Assembly: GCA_910578085.1 (NCBI GenBank)
Contig: CAJTPM010000066.1
Location: 1-12,441, forward strand
From: an uncultured Lachnospiraceae bacterium
GTDB lineage: Bacteria > Bacillota > Clostridia > Lachnospirales > Lachnospiraceae
Direction of reading: 5' to 3'
Length of the DNA: 12,441 bases
Numbering within the stretch: the first letter of the stretch is position 1; every line of letters begins with the position of its first letter. The position numbers and the translations under genes were made by a program. Below are positions 6,017-12,441 of the stretch, piece by piece. The notes under the pieces were generated by a model, which was given only the letters and a program-made list of their open reading frames with translations, was not told where the DNA came from and did no database searches.

Positions 6017-8605
6017 TTACAATCGCTCCATCCTTATCTCACATTTTCCTTCCACTTCCACCTCCTCCCCATACACCCATATCCTTACCTTCTCTCCTTC
6101 CGCCAGCGAAAACACCGCTTTTTCCTTCGTCACAGTCACTTCCAGCACACTCCCCCTGTACCGCACTCTGAAAGAATACTCCTCCCACTTCTCCGGTATG
6201 CCGGGCTCAAAGCTGAGTCTCCCGCCCTGACAGCGCATCCCGCCGAATCCGCTCACCACCGTCTGCCAGGTCCCCGCCATATTGGCGGCATGGATCCCCG
6301 CATAAAAATTATTGTGATGATCATCCAGATCCATCCGCGCCGACTGCATAAAGTAATCGTAAGCCTCCTCCACCCTGCCGATGCTGCAGGCTACGATCCC
6401 GAAAATACAGGTGGAAAGCGACGAGTGATGTAACGTCACCTCCTGATAAAAATCATAGTTTCTCTGTATCTCTTCCTTCGAAAACAGATCACTGTGCAAA
6501 TACAGTCCCAGAACAGCATCCGCCTGTTTGGACATCCGGTGCCTCATGATAAAAAGCGGATGATAATTCTCATAGAGCCACGCCCTTTTTTCTGCCGGTA
6601 TCCTCGACTCATCCCAGGGCTTTCTCATCATAAAACCGTCATCTAACGGATAGATGCCCCGTTTCTCCTCATAAGGCAGATACATCTTTTCCGCGATCTC
6701 CTCCCAGAGTGTCAGCTCCTCCTCCTGAAAATCCAGCTTCTCCTTCCACTTCTCATAGGCCGCAGGCTCCTTCTCTTTAAGCCACCGCACAGCCCGGGCC
6801 GCATCCCGCAGATGCTCCCTGGCCATCAGGTTTGTGTAGAAATTATTATCCGTCAGCACATTATACTCATCCGGCCCGGTCACACAGCAGATACAGTATC
6901 TGCCTCCCTTACATTCCGCAAAACTCCCCACATCCGCCCAGATCCTGGCTGTCTCAGCGAGCAGTTCCACACCCTTCTCTGTCAGATACGCCCTGTCTCC
7001 CGTGACCTGCAGATACAAGGAAAGAGCATAGGCAATATCCGCATTGATATGATATTGAGCCGTCCCCAGCGGGTAATAGGTGGATGCCTCCTCCCCGTTG
7101 ATTGTCCGCCAGGGAAATAACGCCCCCTTTTCATGGCCCAGCACTCTCGCCCGATCCCTCGCCTGATCCAACGTCGCATACCTGTAATCCAACAGTTTCT
7201 TTGCCGTCTCCGGTTCCGTATACAAAAACACCGGCAGCACATACATCTCCGTATCCCAGAAATAGTGGCCCTCATATCCCTCGCCGGAGAGTCCCTTTGC
7301 CCCCATCCCTGTCTTTCCGTCGCGTCCCGCCGCCTGGAAAATATGAAACAGGTTAAAGCGCAGCCCCTGTACCAGCGCACTGCTCTCCTCCCCCGCTATC
7401 CGGATATCCGCCGTCTCCCAGAAGCGTCCCAGATATTCTTCCTGCCGCCTTTCCAGCTCCTCATACCCCATTTGCTCCGCTTCCGACAGCTTCCGCGTCA
7501 CAAATTCTTCCAGCTCTTCCTTCCCCCTATCCAGCGATGTGACGTAGCAGATCATCTTTTCCAATACTATCGTCTCCTGCTTTGCCGCCTCCATCTCAAT
7601 CACACAGCTTGCCGCAAGTTCCCCGACTTCGCCGGATACAGTGCACCGGCTGTCACTTCCTTCTCCGTATACGCACCTACGGCTTCCATCCGCTGCATCA
7701 AACGGCCCACCAAATCCATCTTCCCGCACAGCCATCTGTCTGCTATCTGCTATACCAAACTGACTATCATTTTCTCCTCCACAGATGCGCCTTCGACCAC
7801 AGACTGCCGTATCACACCCACAATCACTTCCTTCTCCGCGCACACTCCCCCGACTGCTGCCAGTTGCAATACACTCCTCACTGCTCACATCTTCCAGTAC
7901 AACGCTATGACTGCTGCCGCACCCCACCGTCAGGCCGCTGGTCTGAGTAGTCCCCTCATAGTAAAGCCTGCTTCCTTCCCGCCTCAGCTTCTCCGCCTCC
8001 AGCTTTCTCCCGAAGGGCCCGTAATCCACGATAGGATTGGTCTTTCTTGTATGGTTCTCCACATCCCCCTGCAGCTTCGACACAAACCGGATCTTCCCCG
8101 AAAAATTAAGCGGCGTCACCTCAAACCGCGTCGCCATAATATGCTTCCTGTCAAAGGACACCAGCCGCTTTGTCCGAATCCGCACCATCTTTCCGCCGGG
8201 AGACACCCACACAAGCCTTCTCTCCAGAAATCCCTCCTTCATATGCAGCACTCTCGCATACTCCGAGACCTCCCCCCGCTCCATATCAAACTTCTCCCCC
8301 TCCACATACAGTCCCGTCTCCTTCAGATTCGGCAGATTCAACAAGGACTGACTGTAGAGCGGCGAACCGAAATTCGCCTCCCCGTAACGGATCTTCTCGC
8401 TCTCATAAAACCCGTTCACAAAATCACCTTCCAACCCGGTATCCACATCAAACTCATAAGCTTCCTCAAAGGTCCCCCTCGTGCCGATATACCCGTTAGA
8501 AAGCGCAAACGTCGTCTCATTTCTGTAATTCGTCCTCCTGTCGAACATCCTCTCCGTGACAGTCCATTCCTCCACCGGATAAATCGCTTCTCTCCTCTTT
8601 TCCAT
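6017..8605 (-). CDS. GH65 alpha-glucobiose phosphorylase (kojibiose/maltose/nigerose/trehalose type)
   Basis: GH65 phosphorylases act in the cytoplasm, splitting an alpha-linked glucobiose with inorganic phosphate into beta-glucose 1-phosphate and glucose, with inversion. The N-terminal beta-sandwich opens with FALSNGYIGTRGTFEEAY (33-50). The (alpha/alpha)6 catalytic barrel shows GHYFWDTEMYVLP (446-458), LFPWRTINGEE, TGPDEYNVLTDN (576-587, where E580 matches the family's general acid), KQADAV (693-698) and a phosphate-site HHSSLS (726-731). At 862 residues it is about 90-100 longer than usual; the excess is a Ser/Gly/Cys-rich insertion at about 238-333 between GLTVGCGSSHSVVLE and VIEMEAAKQETIVLEKMICYVTS, which otherwise join as in the family. 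The start at 8605 fits the domain, although the GAGG box is only 2 nt away, suggesting weak initiation. It lies 186 nt after the MalG-like gene. Which disaccharide is used cannot be told from sequence by eye. Confidence 0.9.
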   Translation of the reverse strand: MEKRREAIYPVEEWTVTERMFDRRTNYRNETTFALSNGYIGTRGTFEEAYEFDVDTGLEGDFVNGFYESEKIRYGEANFGSPLYSQSLLNLPNLKETGLYVEGEKFDMERGEVSEYARVLHMKEGFLERRLVWVSPGGKMVRIRTKRLVSFDRKHIMATRFEVTPLNFSGKIRFVSKLQGDVENHTRKTNPIVDYGPFGRKLEAEKLRREGSRLYYEGTTQTSGLTVGCGSSHSVVLEDVSSEECIATGSSRGSVRGEGSDCGCDTAVCGRRRICGGENDSQFGIADSRQMAVREDGFGGPFDAADGSRRCVYGEGSDSRCTVSGEVGELAASCVIEMEAAKQETIVLEKMICYVTSLDRGKEELEEFVTRKLSEAEQMGYEELERRQEEYLGRFWETADIRIAGEESSALVQGLRFNLFHIFQAAGRDGKTGMGAKGLSGEGYEGHYFWDTEMYVLPVFLYTEPETAKKLLDYRYATLDQARDRARVLGHEKGALFPWRTINGEEASTYYPLGTAQYHINADIAYALSLYLQVTGDRAYLTEKGVELLAETARIWADVGSFAECKGGRYCICCVTGPDEYNVLTDNNFYTNLMAREHLRDAARAVRWLKEKEPAAYEKWKEKLDFQEEELTLWEEIAEKMYLPYEEKRGIYPLDDGFMMRKPWDESRIPAEKRAWLYENYHPLFIMRHRMSKQADAVLGLYLHSDLFSKEEIQRNYDFYQEVTLHHSSLSTCIFGIVACSIGRVEEAYDYFMQSARMDLDDHHNNFYAGIHAANMAGTWQTVVSGFGGMRCQGGRLSFEPGIPEKWEEYSFRVRYRGSVLEVTVTKEKAVFSLAEGEKVRIWVYGEEVEVEGKCEIRMERL
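7653..7838 (-). repeat. Duplicated motif inside the GH65 insertion
   Basis: An exact 15-bp sequence, TCACTTCCTTCTCCG, occurs at 7653-7667 and 7824-7838, 171 bp (57 codons) apart and in the same frame. The encoded surroundings are also related: SSRGSVRGEGSDCGCD at about residues 250-265 and GSRRCVYGEGSDSRCT at about 307-322. This points to an in-frame duplication that has since diverged. Confidence 0.65.
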
Positions 8606-8632
8606 CTCCTCACTTATCCTCTCACATCCAAT

Positions 8633-8638
8633 ATTATA
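8633..8638 (-). promoter_or_regulatory. Possible internal -10 before GH65
   Basis: A perfect TATAAT on the minus strand lies 27 nt before the GH65 start, in the 186-nt gap after the permease gene. No recognisable -35 is found 16-18 nt upstream and there is no TGn extension, so this may be chance in an AT-rich patch. The gap has no clear terminator, so read-through from the permeases is likely anyway. Confidence 0.25.
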
Positions 8639-8791
8639 TTCCAGGATCTTACCTCACCGGGATGAAAGCCTCTCTGCGATATCCCTAACCGTCGATACTT
8701 AGCAAAATTTTCCACACACCCGGTATCAATACCTTTTCCTTAATGTCTTTCCCTCCCGGCGTCCGGCACAACAATCCTTTTCATCCCACTT

Positions 8792-9634
8792 CTACCCTTT
8801 CACGGCCCCCGCCGTCAGACTCTCCACCACCTGTCTCTGCAGCACGATAAACAGAACAATGGTCGGCAGCACCGTCATCACCACCGCAGCAAACAAGGCG
8901 GAATAATTGTTGGCGAACGTCCCCATATAATAATTCAGCGCAATCGGCACCGTCCTGGCAGAATCCCCGCTGGTCAGCATCAGCGCAAAATAAAACTCAT
9001 TCCAGGTATTGATAAACTGCAACAGCGCGATGGTCACAAGCCCCGGCTTTGCAAGCGGCAGTATGATAGAGCCAAAGGCCTGCAAAAAAGACGCGCCGTC
9101 AATATAGGCGGATTCCTCCAGCGCCGGGGATATGGTCTTGTAATAGCTGACCATCACAAAAAAGGACATCGGAATTCCCATGGCCGAATACACGATGATC
9201 AGCCCAAGCTTCGTATCAAAGATCTGGAGCTTTTGAAAAATCGCGAATAACGGCTGGGATATGGCCTGCGCCGGCAGCATCAGCGACGCCGATATCAGCA
9301 AAACGATAACTGTCTTTAACTTGAACCGGAACCTGGAAATAATATAGGCGCACATGGCCACAAGCGCCACGGTTACAAGCACGCTGCAACCCACGATGAC
9401 GACACTGTTCAAAAAGTATTTTGCAATCGGCGCATACTGAAAGGCCGCCCGGTAGTTGTCTAACCGAAACGCAGAGGGCCAGGAAAGCGCGGAAGAATTG
9501 ATCTCCGCATAGGTTTTAAAGGAACTGATGGCCGCCCACACGATGGGTCCCACCGCGATCAGCGTAAAAAAAAGTAAAAACAAATACTTGGCGATTTTCG
9601 CGAGATAAATCATAACCTGCGGTGTCTTTTTCAT
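8792..9634 (-). CDS. Carbohydrate ABC transporter permease, MalG/MsmG-like
   Basis: Inner-membrane subunit of a CUT1-type oligosaccharide importer. It has six hydrophobic segments: an N-terminal anchor (about 15-37), a long periplasmic-side loop with the family's W-x-AFRLDNY region, then further spans. The cytoplasmic EAA loop, which docks the ATPase, is EESAYIDGASFLQAFGSIILPLAKPG split over 173-198, with the expected G-x(9)-LP spacing. Its 280 residues are normal for MalG-type proteins. It starts at the base next to the stop codon of the MalF-like gene (0 nt apart) with GGAGG about 11 nt upstream, so the two permeases are coupled. Substrate is inferred from the GH65 neighbour. Confidence 0.93.
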   Translation of the reverse strand: MKKTPQVMIYLAKIAKYLFLLFFTLIAVGPIVWAAISSFKTYAEINSSALSWPSAFRLDNYRAAFQYAPIAKYFLNSVVIVGCSVLVTVALVAMCAYIISRFRFKLKTVIVLLISASLMLPAQAISQPLFAIFQKLQIFDTKLGLIIVYSAMGIPMSFFVMVSYYKTISPALEESAYIDGASFLQAFGSIILPLAKPGLVTIALLQFINTWNEFYFALMLTSGDSARTVPIALNYYMGTFANNYSALFAAVVMTVLPTIVLFIVLQRQVVESLTAGAVKG

Positions 9635-10522
9635 CTATCTTCCATCCTCCTCTCCGGCTTTTGTCATAAACAGCCGTTGTATCAGCAGCACCAACGATAT
9701 CCCGATCACGATCTGCACCACGCCCACGGCGTTAGCCTTTCCGTAGTTATTTTCCAGCGTCGCCGCCTTGTACAGATAGATCGGCAGATTCAACGTGCTG
9801 TTTCCCGGTCCTCCTTTTGTGGTCATATAGATAATGTCAAACTGGGAAACCATGGCCACGGACGCCAATGTCACACAGGTGCCGAAGATATTTTTCATCA
9901 GCGGCAGCGTGATATACCGGTCGAGCTGCCAGGGTTTTGCCCCGTCCACCCGGGCCGCTTCATAGATCTCCTTATCGATGGCCCCCATCTCCGCCAGAAA
10001 GATGATTGTGTTAAACCCGGAGTACAGGATCCAGGTGAAGGTCACCGTCCAGAACGCGTATCTGGAATTGCCGAACAGATTAGGCACCTGGCTCGTGTTA
10101 ACTCCCAGTTTTTCCCACAAAGGCTTCACCACTCCGAAGCTGGGGTTTAAAAGCAGCGTAAACATCACGCCGGTGGCCGCTGTGGGGATAATATTCGGGA
10201 TCATGTAGGCGGTACGCACCACCTGCCAGCCCTTCGGTTTTCTTCTGAGCACCAGCGCCATGATCAGTCCCAACGTCACATGGAAGCCGGCCTGCAGCAG
10301 CACCCAGAGCAGCGTGTTTTTAATGGATACCAGAAAATCCTTATCGCCGAAGATCGTCACGAAATTTTTAACCCCTGCAAATTCCGGCGACGAGAAGGTC
10401 GTGTAATTGCACAGAGAAGTGTAGACCACTGTCACGATAGGCGCCGCATAGACCAGTGCAAACAACAGCATACAGGGTATGGTGAACAGAGCGATCCACA
10501 ATCCTTTATTTTTTATTTTCAT
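9635..10522 (-). CDS. Carbohydrate ABC transporter permease, MalF/MsmF/UgpA-like
   Basis: Partner permease of the CUT1 importer. It has an N-terminal membrane span (about 8-37), then the conserved F-x-G-x-KNF (48-54) and NTLLW (69-73) segments, and further spans. The EAA loop is EAARVDGAKPWQLDRYITLP at 188-207, almost a perfect family match, and FDIIYMTTKGGPGNSTLNLPIY-type sequence follows (about 229-250). Its 295 residues are typical of Gram-positive MsmF proteins, which lack the extra domain of enteric MalF. AAAGGAG lies 6 nt before ATG 10522. It forms a heterodimer with the MalG-like product. No ATP-binding gene follows; many Firmicutes use one shared MsmK-type ATPase encoded elsewhere. 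Confidence 0.93.
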   Translation of the reverse strand: MKIKNKGLWIALFTIPCMLLFALVYAAPIVTVVYTSLCNYTTFSSPEFAGVKNFVTIFGDKDFLVSIKNTLLWVLLQAGFHVTLGLIMALVLRRKPKGWQVVRTAYMIPNIIPTAATGVMFTLLLNPSFGVVKPLWEKLGVNTSQVPNLFGNSRYAFWTVTFTWILYSGFNTIIFLAEMGAIDKEIYEAARVDGAKPWQLDRYITLPLMKNIFGTCVTLASVAMVSQFDIIYMTTKGGPGNSTLNLPIYLYKAATLENNYGKANAVGVVQIVIGISLVLLIQRLFMTKAGEEDGR

Positions 10523-10536
10523 AGCCTGCTCCTTTC

Positions 10537-10561
10537 AAAAAGGGGCTGCCAAGGCAGCCCC
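10537..10561 (-). terminator. Stem-loop with T5 between binding-protein and permease genes
   Basis: A perfect 9-bp GC-rich stem GGGGCTGCC-(2 nt)-GGCAGCCCC (10542-10561) is followed on the minus strand by TTTTT (10537-10541) and then directly by the AAAGGAG of the MalF-like gene. It begins 9 nt after the binding-protein stop. It has the form of an intrinsic terminator that must be leaky, or of a 3' mRNA-stabilising hairpin. Either would raise binding-protein level over permease, as known for malE-malF type operons. Confidence 0.8.
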
Positions 10562-10570
10562 TCCCCTGTC

Positions 10571-11950
10571 TTACTGTTCATTCTTTTTTGCCGATTCCGA
10601 TAATTTCCCGCAGAACTCCTGGGGTGTAATATTGCCGTAAGCCAGCTCCGGAAGCTCCGTGGAGAAGGTGTCTATCGTATTCTGATACCAGTATGCCTGA
10701 TTCTGTCCGTAAGTAACCTGCGCCTCGTTCTGGATCTCCAGCACTCTGGCCATCAGCGGATCGCTCTCGGTCAGCTCGGAAGGGATCTCCAGATCGTTGG
10801 ACACCGGCTGCAGTCCCGTCATCTCCAGGGCCTTGATCTGATTTTCCGGTTTTGTCTCAAATTTTAAGAACGCGACAGCCGCTTTGATCTTCTCCTCCTC
10901 GGAAGCGCCCACCATATCACCGGGCGTGGGCACCATCTCCATGCCGTTTCCGGGCATCAGCATGATCCCTACCTTGTCATAGAATCCTTCCGGCGCCTTC
11001 TCCGCCTCAGAAAAATCCGGGATCATCCATGGTCCGTTGGGGAACATCGCCACTTCCCCGTTAAAGAAGTGTGTCGCCATGGGATCATATTTGCCGCCCA
11101 CTGCGTCCGCCGTGGTATACTGTTCAAACATTTTCTGAATCGTTTCCGCAGCTGCCTCCACTTCCGGCGTATTAAAATCTGTAGGATACATACTGTTCAT
11201 CCAGGTGTTGCCCGCTTCTCCGGCCGTTCCGATCAACGCGCTCATCCACAGGTTGGTAAGCCACCCGGAATCCGCCGTATCCATGCCCACCGGCGTGATG
11301 CCCGCCGCTTTCAGCTTATCGCAGGCTGCAAAGAATTCATCCCATGTGGCAAAAGCCGTCTCCGGCGCTTCAATCCCCGCCTGCTCAAATAGTTCCTTAT
11401 TGTAGTAGATGTAAGAGATCTCCTTGGATACCGGCACGCCGTAGATCTTTCCGTCCACGGTATTGAACTCCAGGGACGTCTCGTCAAACAGTGCCTTCCA
11501 CTCCGGATCCGCCTCAAAATAAGGTGTCAGATCCGCCACCTTACCGGATTTTGCTGCCAGCTCCGTGATATTATTTCCGCCGTTAAAGACGATATCCGGG
11601 AGATCTCCGCTGGAGATCAACAGCTTGATCTTCTGATTAAAAGCGTCCGTGGTGGGAATCTCCTCAAACCGGAATTCCACATTGCGGCCCTCCTCCGTCT
11701 CCTGGAATGCCTCAAAGAGATAAGCGTAATACTCCGCTGCATAATCGGTTCCCACATGATAGTTGATCACATCCAGTACAATCTTCTCCTCTGCGGGTGC
11801 AGCCTCCTCCTGCGCGCTGCTCTCGCCGCCTCCTGCATTGCTCTCCGCAGCGCTCTCCCCGCCGCCGCTTCCTCCGCAGGCAGTTACCGACAACACCATC
11901 ATCCCGGTCAGCGCAAGCCCCAGAACTCTGTTCAAAATTTTCCTTTTCAT
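10571..11950 (-). CDS. Extracellular solute-binding lipoprotein of the sugar ABC importer
   Basis: A family-1 extracellular solute-binding protein that captures the oligosaccharide at the cell surface and delivers it to the MalF/MalG-like permeases. It has a lipoprotein signal peptide: MKRK basic start, hydrophobic core, and lipobox VTAC with the lipid-bearing C25. This is followed by a Gly/Ser/Ala/Glu-rich tether (about 26-55, GGSGGGESAAESNAGGGESS) of the usual kind. The mature part has features typical of the family, such as YGVPVSKEISYIYYNKELFE (about 165-185), FATWDEFFAACDKLKAAGI (about 200-218) and MFPNGPWMIPDF (about 304-315). Its 459 residues are normal. The start is secure: AAGGAGG sits 6 nt before the ATG at 11950. 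It is the first gene of the operon. It is intact and GC-rich. Confidence 0.93.
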   Translation of the reverse strand: MKRKILNRVLGLALTGMMVLSVTACGGSGGGESAAESNAGGGESSAQEEAAPAEEKIVLDVINYHVGTDYAAEYYAYLFEAFQETEEGRNVEFRFEEIPTTDAFNQKIKLLISSGDLPDIVFNGGNNITELAAKSGKVADLTPYFEADPEWKALFDETSLEFNTVDGKIYGVPVSKEISYIYYNKELFEQAGIEAPETAFATWDEFFAACDKLKAAGITPVGMDTADSGWLTNLWMSALIGTAGEAGNTWMNSMYPTDFNTPEVEAAAETIQKMFEQYTTADAVGGKYDPMATHFFNGEVAMFPNGPWMIPDFSEAEKAPEGFYDKVGIMLMPGNGMEMVPTPGDMVGASEEEKIKAAVAFLKFETKPENQIKALEMTGLQPVSNDLEIPSELTESDPLMARVLEIQNEAQVTYGQNQAYWYQNTIDTFSTELPELAYGNITPQEFCGKLSESAKKNEQ

Positions 11951-11994
11951 ACCTTTCCTCCTTCATGTGAATTACAAACAGTTGTTATAATCCG

Positions 11995-12023
11995 ATTGTA
12001 GCCCGAATGTCCCTTATTTTGAA
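11995..12023 (-). promoter_or_regulatory. Candidate promoter of the sugar operon
   Basis: On the minus strand TTCAAA (12018-12023), a 17-nt spacer and TACAAT (11995-12000) lie 45-73 nt before the binding-protein ATG. The -35 has four of six consensus bases and the -10 five. An alternative TATAAC slightly closer has no matching -35. I found no clear cre box or LacI-type operator beside it, and no regulator gene is in the window. Confidence 0.45.
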
Positions 12024-12441
12024 TGAAATCCGTTGCGCACTTCTTTCAGTATTCCGCCCTCTGTCCCAACAATTTTTTCGCAAAACGTACATTTTTCTCC
12101 ATTTCTTTTATTCTCATGCTCTCTTCTTTAAATATTTTGCGGATTCCCAAAACCGCATTGAAGCACCAGGACAAATATGAGATACTATATTAAAAAATAA
12201 ACGCCGTAACAGTTCGGCCTTCCATGCTATTTACTGTATAAGTCTCATGCCTATGCTCCAATCACCAGCTATTACAGAAATAAAATTTGTGAAGTATTAA
12301 CAAATTTCAGCTGACTTATATTTATGGTGATGCCGCGAAGCAGGGGCATGGGCGTTTAGTCAGCGCCTTAGCCAGCCGTTAACTAATACGTTGTAAAATA
12401 AATAACTAGCCAAATATTGTCTTTTGTGCTATACTTGATAT
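12024..12441. other. Gene-free right end of the window
   Basis: About 420 nt with no credible gene on either strand. The longest candidate with an ATG on the minus strand (12117 to 12046, 23 residues) lacks a good ribosome binding site. A five-base inverted repeat TGCGG/CCGCA lies at 12138-12157. On the plus strand an extended -10 (TGCTATACT, 12427-12435) close to the edge may belong to a rightward gene, such as a regulator, outside the window, but no -35 is clear. Confidence 0.4.

Noticed and set aside
5612..6433. Plus-strand open frames across the pyrimidine-rich spacer
   Set aside because: They consist of Pro/Ser/Phe/Leu low-complexity residues dictated by C/T-rich DNA, exist in overlapping frames, and run antisense into the HAD and GH65 genes.
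7133..8665. Long 510-residue open frame on the plus strand opposite GH65
   Set aside because: It is an antisense shadow of a GC-rich coding gene; its product is Pro/Arg/His-rich without any recognisable domain, whereas the minus frame carries clear GH65 motifs.
11951..12060. Catabolite-response (cre) or LacI-type operator upstream of the binding-protein gene
   Set aside because: No stretch matching the usual TGWAANCGNTNWCA pattern or a convincing palindrome was found by eye near the promoter.
12046..12117. 23-residue minus-strand ORF upstream of the sugar operon
   Set aside because: Very short, no adequate ribosome binding site, no recognisable similarity; kept only as part of the intergenic description.

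Overview
The window is a mosaic of two very different kinds of DNA. Its left quarter (about 1-3130) is strikingly AT-rich and carries part of a DNA phosphorothioation (dnd) operon. The rest (about 3190-12000) is clearly GC-richer and carries a carbohydrate-uptake and phosphorolysis operon. Strong AGGAGG-type ribosome binding sites, the lipoprotein signal, the Gram-positive style CUT1 ABC importer and a GH65 phosphorylase suggest a Firmicute, most likely a gut-type Clostridia/Lachnospiraceae genome. That assignment is an inference; no rRNA or marker gene is present. All functional genes read on the minus strand.

Region 1 (1-3015), dnd segment: in transcription order dndB (2950-1889), dndC (1881-481) and dndD (491-33). 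A near-consensus promoter (TTGACA-17-TATACT) lies in front of dndB, with a 16-bp perfect palindrome over its -10. dndB-dndC are 7 nt apart and dndC-dndD overlap by 11 nt, so this is one operon. DndD breaks off after 152 residues, keeping Walker A but losing everything downstream, next to a small palindrome at the window edge. No dndE or dndA is visible, so phosphorothioate synthesis cannot come from this piece alone.

Region 2 (3016-4698), junction and debris: two decayed genes converge here. One is a plus-strand remnant of a CutA/NIF3-like 'HPYEEP' protein (about 3200-3385). The other is a minus-strand GH1 6-phospho-beta-glucosidase pseudogene (3391 to about 4400) with an in-frame amber codon, a frameshift and no N-terminal third. 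Its 5' break coincides with an AT-rich patch (about 4400-4690) holding only a tiny AT-rich ORF pair. This looks like a hotspot of insertion and decay.

Region 3 (4699-12023), alpha-glucobiose operon: in transcription order a solute-binding lipoprotein, a MalF-like permease, a MalG-like permease, a GH65 disaccharide phosphorylase and a HAD-family phosphatase. The logical pathway is: the importer captures an alpha-linked glucobiose or similar oligosaccharide, GH65 splits it with phosphate into beta-glucose 1-phosphate and glucose, and the HAD enzyme acts on a phosphorylated product. No ATPase subunit and no recognisable beta-phosphoglucomutase are in view, so both would have to come from elsewhere. 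A stem-loop with a T-tract sits between the binding-protein gene and the permeases, as expected for making more binding protein than permease.

Unusual structure: within about 3 kb there are three low-complexity expansions. These are a 12-residue Glu/Arg/Lys repeat inside the HAD gene, a 274-bp purine/pyrimidine-asymmetric spacer with a 92-bp imperfect tandem repeat, and a roughly 95-residue Ser/Gly/Cys insertion with a duplicated motif inside GH65. Region 4 (12024-12441) is gene-free as far as I can see. I found no tRNA, rRNA, CRISPR array or intact transposase.
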